Origin: Flavobacterium sp. ov086
GTDB lineage: Bacteria > Bacteroidota > Bacteroidia > Flavobacteriales > Flavobacteriaceae
Direction of reading: 5' to 3'
DNA length: 64,000 nucleotides
Assembly (NCBI RefSeq): GCF_900187965.1
Contig: NZ_FZNL01000020.1
Span: forward strand, 59,982-123,981
Within the stretch, counting starts at the first letter, position 1. Every line of letters begins with the position of its first letter. Position numbers and translations under genes: made by a program. Under the pieces are notes generated by a model. The model was given only the letters and a program-made list of their open reading frames with translations, was not told where the DNA came from and ran no database searches. Of this stretch, positions 17,740-25,355 are shown in pieces.

Positions 17740-18223
17740 GATTTTAAAATTTAATGATTACTACTTTTGAATTTCTTTTCTCCTGCCCCGCAAAAATTAT
17801 TTTCAAAAGAAAAAACGGAAAAAAAGAAAGCAAGAACCAAGTGGCCGGCTAGAGGATACGCAGTGCTATAAGTCCCGAAGGGTGGGCAGGCGAAGCGGAC
17901 CATTATGCGCACGGAGCATCCGGCGGTCACTATCTTGGCTGCCTTTTTATGCCGTTTCGAATGAAAATTTTAATGCTTTATTTAGATCTTAAACCGTAGA
18001 AAATGGATCTGTTTTTAACAACACCTAACAGAGGTGCTGTCGATTTGAGATGAACTGTAACGAGAAGAAATTCTCTGAGGGTTATTAGGCTATTTGCTTA
18101 GGATGCCATAGCAGATAACGTTTTATCAGAGCGGTATAAAAGGGAAGTATAAAACCTATTTTATAAGAGCGTAGTAGATTTATTTTTATTAATTTTACTG
18201 GTAACACAGAAACAAACCATACG
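17740..18223. other. Intergenic region with GC-rich structured block
   Basis: No gene is supported in these 484 bases. About 17,840-17,950 is strikingly GC-rich compared with both flanks and contains short hairpins, for example cccgaaggg at about 17,873. It lies upstream of the ssb/PRTRC operon and also upstream of the rightward gene at 18224. It may be a long leader RNA, a replication or transfer origin, or an operator region. The rest is AT-rich and without a feature I can name. Confidence 0.5.
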
Positions 18224-18484
18224 ATGGATAAGACTATAAAACTCAGGGTAAAAAAAGAAATGGATAATGGTAATGAGTTTAAGGTATTGAAACTAAAAGG
18301 TAGTCTAATCAGTAAAGGCTACACTGAAATTATCCACATTGCCGATGAGAATGAAGATTTTTATCTCAATTCCTTTTTGACTTCCCCTGACCATAAAAAA
18401 GATGCTGAGGACTTTGTACTGGATTATATTTCAATGCATAATTTAAGCGATTCCATTACATTAATTGACGGTATTGGTAAATGA
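18224..18484 (+). CDS. Small protein of unknown function (86 aa)
   Basis: An 86-residue, ATG-started protein of unknown family, with mixed alpha/beta composition and no signal peptide (MDKTIKLRVKKEMDNGNEF at the start, VLDYISMHNLSDSITLIDG near the end). It is followed at once by a strong terminator in the same direction, which supports a real single-gene transcript. It is divergent from the ssb/PRTRC operon. Confidence 0.6.
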   Translation: MDKTIKLRVKKEMDNGNEFKVLKLKGSLISKGYTEIIHIADENEDFYLNSFLTSPDHKKDAEDFVLDYISMHNLSDSITLIDGIGK

Positions 18485-18510
18485 TTAGAATATAACAGGC
18501 ATCAATTATA

Positions 18511-18545
18511 AAAAAAGTCTCCAAGGATAAATTGGAGACTTTTTT
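18511..18545 (+). terminator. Terminator of the 86-aa gene
   Basis: A 14-bp stem (aaaaaagtctccaa / ttggagactttttt) with a 7-base loop. The A/T flanks make it usable in both directions, so it may also stop the protease gene that converges on it from the right. Confidence 0.85.
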
Positions 18546-18566
18546 ATTGAATAGTAAGCTGTATGA

Positions 18567-19916
18567 TTATTGCGTTACAGTAAATCGGAATGCCTGTCCA
18601 AGCCTAACAGGGAACTTATCAATTATTAATGCAGGTTCTGCCTCAACGATATAGGTAATTGGAGGATAAAGTGCAGGATTTGGATTTCTAGGGAATGCAA
18701 AATATGGAATTGTAGAATACCACTGGAGATTTGTAATTGCCTGACTTATTGAAAGTGGTGGTGTAGAGGACATTGCCTGACCGGATTGAAGCCGGAATTC
18801 GGGTAAAAAACCCTGTAATGGAGCTCTGTTTCCTAAATTATCGATTAGGTAATAATAAAGGATAACCTGAGCGGAGTTTCCTGTGTTAGCCGGAATTGAA
18901 ATAGAACCCGTTACGGTCATAAATCTTTGACTTGGCGGAATATGTGGATGGGTAGTACTATTCATGTGCTGTACATTGGTTAAATAAAGGTTTAATCCAA
19001 TGTTAATATCACTTTGATTGATGTTATTGCGGTTTTCAGCTATTGGATTGTTTGTCATTGGAATATTGGAAAAGGAGGGTTTCATTACAAATGCCTGTCT
19101 GACAACTCCACCAAAAATGGAATAGCTTATCCAGCCAAAACCACTATTTCCCCAAGAAGGGCCATAGGAATTAACGAACTTAAATGCACTTCGGCTATCA
19201 TCGTAACCCACAATAAGGATAGCATGACCCATTTGTGGATTAAAACTTCCAATGGTTTGCCAGAGGTATGGATTGGGCCGATTTGGTTGATACCCACCAC
19301 TAAGGTAATTAACATCAGAAATGGCACTTGCAATAACCGGATGTGAATTTGCAAGTTGATCCTTTACGTCATTGAGAAGATCTTGTTTTTCGCCTAAGCG
19401 AACATAGCGTTCAATTTTGAAATTATTGGCTTGCTCTTTAGCTTCCTGGGTAGGTTGGTGTAGGACATTCGAGGCAGAATACTGCATGCGATCGAGGGTA
19501 CAGACTCCTTGGTTTTTTAAAAGTTCAAGCGCATCAATGTAATTACTGCCAAGATCCACGCCTTTGTTTATTTGATTGTAGACGAAACTTGGCGAGAACA
19601 AATTGCTGTAGTTTAATTCTCCGGAGCTATTGGTGTAATTCCAACTAGCATTTGATTTTTTAGCATAGTAGGCTTGAGCACCATAGGCTATAGCCCATGC
19701 CACGCATGAATTTTGCCTGCCCTGTTCTCCCACAGGAGGGAGGTACTGTGTTAAATCAACAGCCGGCGGTAAATTAGCAGCTGCCATTTGGGGTAAATTC
19801 CCTGCAATTCCACTATAAACCTGGTTGTCAATAATAATTGAACCGGTAAATAGTTCCTGTCCATAAGACTGACAGAAGCAAAGGATCAGTAAGAAGATTT
19901 TCATTATTGGCTTCAT
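18567..19916 (-). CDS. Secreted papain-family (C1A) cysteine peptidase
   Basis: A 449-residue protein with a signal peptide (MKIFLLILCFCQSYGQ; the ATG at 19904 would also serve). The papain fold covers about residues 50-275: QNSCVAWAIAYG with catalytic Cys71, GHAILIVGYDD with His231, and FVNSYGPSWG with Asn249. The oxyanion Gln is probably in VGEQGRQNS. Residues 280-449 are a beta-rich C-terminal domain that ends without a clear Por-secretion tail. No pro-peptide inhibitor domain is obvious. It is a lone cargo gene. Confidence 0.9.
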   Translation of the reverse strand: MKPIMKIFLLILCFCQSYGQELFTGSIIIDNQVYSGIAGNLPQMAAANLPPAVDLTQYLPPVGEQGRQNSCVAWAIAYGAQAYYAKKSNASWNYTNSSGELNYSNLFSPSFVYNQINKGVDLGSNYIDALELLKNQGVCTLDRMQYSASNVLHQPTQEAKEQANNFKIERYVRLGEKQDLLNDVKDQLANSHPVIASAISDVNYLSGGYQPNRPNPYLWQTIGSFNPQMGHAILIVGYDDSRSAFKFVNSYGPSWGNSGFGWISYSIFGGVVRQAFVMKPSFSNIPMTNNPIAENRNNINQSDINIGLNLYLTNVQHMNSTTHPHIPPSQRFMTVTGSISIPANTGNSAQVILYYYLIDNLGNRAPLQGFLPEFRLQSGQAMSSTPPLSISQAITNLQWYSTIPYFAFPRNPNPALYPPITYIVEAEPALIIDKFPVRLGQAFRFTVTQ

Positions 19917-20222
19917 TATTTTTATTTTAGGGTGAAATTAATTAATGTCAATTCTTTCTAAAGTAGAAATATTTTGTCCTAATTGTACATTAGAATCTAA
20001 AGCAATTTGTGAGGTGTTTGTAGGTGCGTTAAAGTTCTTGAGTTCAGGCTTGTAAAAGTTTTATATGCAGCTTGTTTGAGCTAAATTACATTTTTTTATC
20101 TTACAAAAATAGTATTGTTTAAACTCTTTACCAGATTTTGATAAAGCTTGCCTTTTAGTTCGTTTCTGGTGAAAATGAATTCTCAATGAATCCTGTAAAT
20201 TTTGTTATCTTTTATTTAATAT
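19917..20222. other. Intergenic gap between protease and toxin-antitoxin genes
   Basis: This gap separates divergent genes and holds no gene I can support. A TATTTTTG-type -7 element on the minus strand (complement of caaaaata, 20104-20111) may serve the protease gene, although no matching -33 was found. The leader would then be about 190 bases long. Confidence 0.35.
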
Positions 20223-20251
20223 TGTTGTGTAAACAAAATTGTTTATTTTTG
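20223..20251 (+). promoter_or_regulatory. Toxin-antitoxin promoter with palindromic operator
   Basis: TATTTTTG at 20244-20251 fits the -7 element, with TTG at 20222-20224 or 20225-20227 as the -33 box. Between and over them lies the palindrome taaacaa-aa-ttgttta (20230-20245), which shares two bases with the -7. This is the expected layout for autorepression by the HTH antitoxin encoded just downstream. The start codon is only five bases beyond the -7 box. Confidence 0.6.
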
Positions 20252-20255
20252 CAAT

Positions 20256-20726
20256 ATGAAAACGACACTTGAAATACTCAAAGGAATACATCCTGGTTTT
20301 GTTCTGGAGCGAGAACTAGAGAAACGTCATTTGCGCAAAGGGCAGTTTGCAATTTCCATGGGCGAATTTCCACAAACACTCACGGCCATTACCAAGGGCA
20401 AACGCAGGATGAATACACCACTGGCGATGAAGATCGAGAAGTTACTCGGAATAGAGGAAGGGTACTTTATGGTCCTGCAGGTGTATTATGATATTGAGCA
20501 AGAGAAGCAGAAAGAAAACAAGCAAAAAAATAAGTACAATCCAAAACCTGATTTGACAAAACTCAGAAAAGTGCTGTTTTGGGATACGGATATACAGAAG
20601 ATAGATTGGGAAAAACAAAAAAAAGCGGTAATCAAAAGAGTCTTTGAACGCGGAAATGAAGAAGAAAAAAAAGAGATTACGCACTTTTATGGCTTAGATA
20701 CCGTTACTACTATTTTAAGTTCATAA
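20256..20726 (+). CDS. HTH antitoxin with DUF6922-like C-terminus (AbiEi role)
   Basis: A 156-residue protein. Residues about 8-75 form a HigA-like Cro/C1 helix-turn-helix (LERELEKRHLRKGQFAISMG then MKIEKLLGIEEGYF). Residues about 105-150 match DUF6922 as I remember it (LFWDTDIQKIDWEKQKKAVI then RGNEEEKKEITHFYG). A long basic linker lies between. With the AbiEii-type gene 43 bases downstream it forms a toxin-antitoxin pair; the HTH presumably represses the palindrome in the promoter. It replaces the classic AbiEi antitoxin. Confidence 0.82.
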   Translation: MKTTLEILKGIHPGFVLERELEKRHLRKGQFAISMGEFPQTLTAITKGKRRMNTPLAMKIEKLLGIEEGYFMVLQVYYDIEQEKQKENKQKNKYNPKPDLTKLRKVLFWDTDIQKIDWEKQKKAVIKRVFERGNEEEKKEITHFYGLDTVTTILSS

Positions 20727-20769
20727 AGTAAATTCAAGAAACAAGTTCAAGAACCAAAAACAAAAAGCA

Positions 20770-21414
20770 ATGCCCCTACATTTTAATACTGTTACCCCAC
20801 TTTTAAAGACCATTTTAGAAGATCTCATGCAAGCCGATGAATTTAAGGATTTCCGTTTGGTGGGAGGCACTGCGCTGAGCTTGTATTACGGGCACAGGAT
20901 GTCGGTGGATATTGATTTGTTCAGTGATGCGGAGTATGGAAGCCTGGATTTTAAGGCAATAGATGATTATTTAAGAGCGCATTATTTCTATGTGGACAGT
21001 ATGGACATTGCTCCAATTGGTATGGGAAAATCGTATTATGTAGGAAGAAGTGCCGATGAGAGTGTGAAACTGGATTTGTATTATACAGATCCTTTTATTG
21101 ACCAGGTGCAAGAATTCAGTGGACTAAGACTAGCGAGCAAGGCGGAAATTACAGCTATGAAACTTGATGTGATACAGCGAACCGGAAGAAAAAAAGACTT
21201 CTGGGACATCGACAGGCTAAAGGATGATTTTACCATCACTGAAATGTTTGCCCTGCATGCAAAAAGATATCCTTATACGCATGAGAGGGAACTCCTAAAA
21301 GAAAAATTCACGGACTTTAACCAGGCCGATGAAGACTTTGAACCAATGTGCCTCAGGGGAAGACACTGGGAACTTATCAAAGTAGATATGATTGATTTTA
21401 AAAATACACTTTAA
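20770..21414 (+). CDS. AbiEii-family nucleotidyltransferase toxin
   Basis: A 214-residue member of the AbiEii/AbiGii nucleotidyltransferase family. It shows the LVGGTALSLYYGHRMS motif (GGxAL, residues 32-37) and the metal-binding DID at 47-49 in SVDIDLF. A third acidic residue may be in VKLDLYYTD near 100, and LASKAEITAMKLDVI carries the family Lys/Asp. Relatives modify tRNA or other targets and stop growth, giving phage resistance by abortive infection or stabilising elements. The target here is unknown. It is co-transcribed with the HTH gene. Confidence 0.9.
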   Translation: MPLHFNTVTPLLKTILEDLMQADEFKDFRLVGGTALSLYYGHRMSVDIDLFSDAEYGSLDFKAIDDYLRAHYFYVDSMDIAPIGMGKSYYVGRSADESVKLDLYYTDPFIDQVQEFSGLRLASKAEITAMKLDVIQRTGRKKDFWDIDRLKDDFTITEMFALHAKRYPYTHERELLKEKFTDFNQADEDFEPMCLRGRHWELIKVDMIDFKNTL

Positions 21415-21555
21415 TTTTTTTTTGAACTTAGCTTTTATTTTGTTTATTGTTTCCATTAATAAAATTCATTTTTTCTATTTAAAGCTAAGTATATGATTCT
21501 TATTATTGAAATATATTAATACTAATCCCAATAAATAGAGGTGTTAAATGGTGTT

Positions 21556-22218
21556 TTATATTTGGTTAATATGAGTATATTCGTTAATTACCTTAAATTG
21601 ACCTTCAAATAAAGTTTCAACTTCACAATCTTCAATCATTTTTCCATGCCAGTATTCCTCGGCAAGTTTGGCATATTCCGTTACATTCAAAGTTTCCAAA
21701 ATTATAAGCGAACCATTTCCAGTGTGAGTTTTTGAATTATTAAGCAGATCAACTTCAATAATTTTTTTTTGCTTTTTTGGATAAAGTTTTGTCCACCATT
21801 TTTCTAAATCTTGAAGTTCAGATAACCATAAACAACTTTTTCTTGAAGGTAAACGCGGGAAATTTTCCTGTCTATAATTTTCAAATATTTCTTCCCTAAT
21901 CCATTTTAAATATTGCTGTAAATTTTCTTCCATTTGCTCTGTCAATTGCCGATACACAGAACTTTTTTTAATATATTGATCTAATAAAACTGTTGAATCT
22001 CTATTAAAGAGTAATTCTGCTTCAGTGGATTTTATTTGCTCTTTAGCATATTTAAATAAATCAATTTTATTACCATTAAGCTGTGCTCCGGTAGAGGTAA
22101 CTAAATCATTATAGAATGAGTTGCAATTTTCATCTGTGATGTTTATTATGTCACCTTTATTCCAAATGGTGTTTGTTCCATTTAAGTTTTGAATATGGAA
22201 ATATCTTTTTTTTGTCAT
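21556..22218 (-). CDS. DUF2441-like protein, possible ADP-ribosyltransferase fold
   Basis: A 220-residue soluble protein starting at the ATG at 22218 (a TTG at 22257 would lengthen it). It matches DUF2441 as remembered: YFHIQNLNGTNTIWNKGDII near the start, EIFENYRQENFPRLPSRKSC around 125-145, LSELQDLEKW, then AEEYWHGKM and ETLFEGQFKVINEY at the end. DUF2441 has been grouped with ADP-ribosyltransferase-like folds, but neither fold nor activity is shown here. It is a lone gene in a block of defence-like cargo, on the same strand as the candidate HEPN gene 186 bases upstream. Confidence 0.65.
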   Translation of the reverse strand: MTKKRYFHIQNLNGTNTIWNKGDIINITDENCNSFYNDLVTSTGAQLNGNKIDLFKYAKEQIKSTEAELLFNRDSTVLLDQYIKKSSVYRQLTEQMEENLQQYLKWIREEIFENYRQENFPRLPSRKSCLWLSELQDLEKWWTKLYPKKQKKIIEVDLLNNSKTHTGNGSLIILETLNVTEYAKLAEEYWHGKMIEDCEVETLFEGQFKVINEYTHINQI

Positions 22219-22403
22219 TTTAAATTTTCTCTGCACAAATTTACATTTATCGGTCAAGAATCCTAAGTGATTTACAACTTATAAAAAACAAGAAAAATAA
22301 ATGAAGTAAAAATCGATTTATTTTCTCTTTAGAGTATTATTTGATTGAAGTGTCTTTAGCAGATAAGATGATTTGACGGATTTTTAAACAGATTAGATAT
22401 TAA

Positions 22404-23105
22404 TTAAAGAAGTTGATTTGTTTTTAGTTTTATAGCTTTGAGTAACTGTTCTAGAAACAGCATTACCTGATCCAGAAGTGTTGAGACAAATTCTTGTTGA
22501 ATATCAATGATATAATACTTGTTTTCAAAGTCATTAAACGTAATACTTTTTTCATGTCTAAATTGTTCGAACTGCTTTTGATCAGCAATACAATTCTGAT
22601 GACAAACTACGTTTCTAACAGTATACCTATTGATAATTGGTGTAAATAATCTTTCAATATACGGACGTTCTTCCTCTAAGAAAGGTAATAGTGAAGACCA
22701 ATATTTTAAAATAACAGAATTAGATTTAACAATAATTTCTAAATTAAAACTTTCTTGCAATTTTTCGCATACTAGTTTAAGCTTGTTTTCGAAAAAACTA
22801 AATATTCCTGAAATTTGATTATAAGTCAAAATTCTATTGAGTTCGCTCATAGTGTGTTCTTCAATTCCATATAGATGACCTAAGTATGCCTCTAAGTCAT
22901 TTTCATCCATGTTGCCATTTTCTTGCTTTGTTGCTTTAATTTTATTCAATAACTCCTGGTGGATCAATTCATAGCTTTCATTTTGCATAGAAATCATTTT
23001 TCTAGAGGCATCCAATCCTATTGAGATTTCAAAATCTATGTAAAATAGATCTGACCATTTTGTAATGTTGTTTAAATCAAAGGACATTTTTTTTTTAGCT
23101 GGCAT
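22404..23105 (-). CDS. Candidate HEPN-domain ribonuclease
   Basis: A 233-residue, all-helical protein with no recognised full-length family. Near its end it has VRNVVCHQNC: Arg164-Asn165-x3-His169 is the RNxxxH active-site motif of HEPN ribonucleases, set between predicted helices (ERLFTPIINRYT before it). HEPN RNases serve as toxins and as effectors of phage defence. The motif is seen; the family and function are inferred. The window offers no obvious nucleotidyltransferase partner directly beside it. Confidence 0.5.
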   Translation of the reverse strand: MPAKKKMSFDLNNITKWSDLFYIDFEISIGLDASRKMISMQNESYELIHQELLNKIKATKQENGNMDENDLEAYLGHLYGIEEHTMSELNRILTYNQISGIFSFFENKLKLVCEKLQESFNLEIIVKSNSVILKYWSSLLPFLEEERPYIERLFTPIINRYTVRNVVCHQNCIADQKQFEQFRHEKSITFNDFENKYYIIDIQQEFVSTLLDQVMLFLEQLLKAIKLKTNQLL

Positions 23106-23243
23106 AAGGTGTTAGATTTAATATGTTTTTAGATTCAATAATTGATTACAAAAAAACAATTTAGAAAGACTTTTTTATAGTTCTATTTTTTTACAGCTAA
23201 GTTATGTGAAATAGACCAATAATAAATTGATATAAAAGTTAGT
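23106..23243. other. AT-rich gap, no gene seen
   Basis: This short AT-rich spacer separates the candidate HEPN gene from the mobC fragment. I see no gene, hairpin or repeat in it. Confidence 0.5.
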
Positions 23244-24098
23244 CTATTTTTTTTTCCTAATAATCAAATGTGACATACTGGAGGAGTCTAAGAGTTTTTC
23301 TATTTCACAATGTTTAATTTCTTCAATGTCAATTTTTATCTGTAAATAGTTTTGCCCTATAATCGAATTGTCAATGGTTCTTATTTTTGGAATCTCTATG
23401 TAGTTTTCAATTTCTTTTTTCAGGGCTTTATGATCATTGATTATTTCTGAATGAAATGTTTTTAGTTCTATTTTACAATCAGGATCATCTGCTACCATAC
23501 CTACAAATTCACCTGAACTCAGTGCCGCAATTTTTGAAGCAGGTACTGCGGATTCGAGTTGTTTGGAACGACTAATGGAAGTGTCAGCACTATTGATTGA
23601 CAGGCTTTCCCGATCCTGCATAATCTTGCCAAATCGTTCTGAGAGTTGTTTGGCTGTATCACCTGTAACTTGTCCAGAGATAATATTTCCGGTTATATTA
23701 AGTATAACATCAGCCTGTTCGCGGCCATAGTCTTTCTTAAGCTGACTAAAGTCCTGAATCCCTAAACATGTGGCAACTTTATTGCTTCTGGCTGTGGCAA
23801 TTAAACTATCCATGTTATTTAAATAAATAGTTGGAAATTCATCAAAGATCAAACTGCTTTTTAGTCTTTCTTTTTGGTTGACCTGTTTAATCAAACGAGA
23901 TATATACAAAGATAATACAGCTCCATAGGTTTGGATCTTTAGAGGATTGTTTCCCATGCAGACAATTTTAGGTTCCATAGGATTATTAATATCCAGAGTA
24001 AAGTCATTTCCAGAGAGCACATAATAGAGTTGAGGGGAAGAAAGTCTTGCCATGGAGATCTTAGCCGATGCGATCTGACCCTCTAGTTGCTCCATCAC
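23244..24098 (-). pseudogene. mobC: MobC/VirD4-type coupling protein, C-terminal fragment
   Basis: This 284-codon frame is the C-terminal part of a type IV coupling ATPase that brings relaxase-bound DNA to the mating channel. Seen are VMEQLEGQIASAKISMARLSS, the Walker B SLIFDEFPTIYL, GIQDFSQLKKDYG, and AALSSGEFVGMVADDPD. The N-terminal membrane anchor and Walker A are missing; intact proteins are about 650 residues. The frame stays open rightward to about 24173 but loses similarity near 24115. There it meets the tail of traJ on the opposite strand. It is thus a broken gene and presumably inactive. Confidence 0.82.
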
Positions 24099-24123
24099 AT
24101 TATTTAGGTATGCGGGTGGAGAG

Positions 24124-24255
24124 ATGGCATTAGATGCAATGGGCAGCGCCGCAGGGAAAATATATCAAAGCATGTCATCGTCATCTGTAAACTCTCCTTA
24201 TTTTAAAGAGAATGGAAACTATATGAATGATAAACTCAAAGGTAATTCAAAATAA
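24124..24255 (+). pseudogene. traJ: 3' fragment of traJ
   Basis: An open frame on the plus strand from at least 24079 ends at 24255. Its last 43 codons (MALDAMGSAAGKIYQSM, then YMNDKLKGNSK at the end) look like the C-terminus of the conjugative-transposon membrane protein TraJ, and traK follows immediately, as in the standard traJ-traK order. The membrane part is gone. The match rests on short remembered tail motifs and on gene order. Confidence 0.5.
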
Positions 24256-24272
24256 ATTAAAGAATCTTGATC

Positions 24273-24893
24273 ATGTTTACCAAAATGAAAAATATAGATA
24301 CTGCTTTTCGCTATGTAAGAGGCTTTACAATGTTGGTTATTGTTGGTTGTATTATAATCTGTTGTTACACATTGTACAAAAGTTTTACTACTGTTACCCT
24401 GATGCAGGACAAGGTTTATATTTTGGCCAATGGAAAAGTCTTAGAGGCTTATTCTTCAGACAGAAAAGATAATGTACCAGTAGAAGCAAGAGATCATGTA
24501 AAGACCTTTCACAGCTATTTCTTTACGCTCGATCCTGACGATAAAGTAATCAAAGCAAACATTACTAAAGCGCTTTATCTGGCTGATGATAGTGCAAAAC
24601 ACATTTATGATGATCTCAAAGAAAATGGATATTACTCTGGAATCATTTCAGGGAATATCAGTCAGACTATTGCCATTGACAGTATTCAAATTGATGTCAA
24701 TGAATATCCATACCGTTTTAAATGTTTTGCCAAACAAAAAATTATTCGCAGTACCAGCATTGTAAAACGTAGTCTGATTACTGAAGGTAATTTAAGAAAT
24801 GTATCAAGGAGTGATAATAACCCACACGGATTTTTGATAGAACGCTACAAAACGTTGGAAAATAAAGATCTGAGTATTGATAATCGAAAATGA
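24273..24893 (+). CDS. traK: Conjugative transposon protein TraK
   Basis: About 206 residues; an inner-membrane VirB8-like component of the mating channel. The N-terminus MFTKMKNIDTAFRYVRGFTM runs into one membrane helix (LVIVGCIIICCYTLYKSF). The rest is periplasmic and includes the family segments KTFHSYFFTLDPDD and the basic QKIIRSTSIVKRSLITEG. The ATG at 24273 was taken as start. It overlaps traL by four bases. The channel cannot be complete, because traA-traI are absent. Confidence 0.88.
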   Translation: MFTKMKNIDTAFRYVRGFTMLVIVGCIIICCYTLYKSFTTVTLMQDKVYILANGKVLEAYSSDRKDNVPVEARDHVKTFHSYFFTLDPDDKVIKANITKALYLADDSAKHIYDDLKENGYYSGIISGNISQTIAIDSIQIDVNEYPYRFKCFAKQKIIRSTSIVKRSLITEGNLRNVSRSDNNPHGFLIERYKTLENKDLSIDNRK

Positions 24894-25351
24894 TGTGGCC
24901 TTTATTTAAAAAGTACGAAAGAATTCAGGTCAGTAATAAGTATTACCTGTTGCTTGAGGATAAATGGGCTAAAAAGATGAGTAGTCTAACTTCAGGTTTG
25001 TCAAGAAAAAAAATGGTTTTTGTATTGATTGGATTTGTAGTTCTTAGTAGCAGTAGCAATATTTATATTATTTACAGAGGATTTAATTCCGGTATTTCTG
25101 ATTCGATAGATAGTGTATCAATTTCTAAGCCTACTAAGGTAAACAGGCAATTAAGAAGCAATGTTCTCAAATCATTTCCTATTTCTAAAAAGGAATATGA
25201 AATAATTACTCATTTCAGATCGTATTTGGACAGTCTTGAGAAAAGTTCTTCCGGAAAGAGATCATACGATAGTATTAAATTGGTTCATCCTGGTCTTGTA
25301 GAGAGTCTTGCCTTTATTGAAAATTATTATAAGTCTAATGTAAAAGATTAA
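24890..25351 (+). CDS. traL: TraL-like small conjugation protein
   Basis: A 153-residue protein with one predicted membrane helix (MVFVLIGFVVLSSSSNIYII, residues 43-62) and a small periplasmic rest. It lies exactly between traK and traM, overlapping traK by four bases and ending four bases before traM. The sequence itself is poorly conserved, so the name depends mainly on gene order. Confidence 0.68.
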   Translation: MMWPLFKKYERIQVSNKYYLLLEDKWAKKMSSLTSGLSRKKMVFVLIGFVVLSSSSNIYIIYRGFNSGISDSIDSVSISKPTKVNRQLRSNVLKSFPISKKEYEIITHFRSYLDSLEKSSSGKRSYDSIKLVHPGLVESLAFIENYYKSNVKD

Positions 25352-25355
25352 TGTC

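Noticed and set aside
20770..23105. AbiEii toxin and HEPN candidate as one HEPN-MNT pair
   Set aside because: They are on opposite strands, separated by another gene, and the nucleotidyltransferase has its own antitoxin; co-function cannot be claimed.
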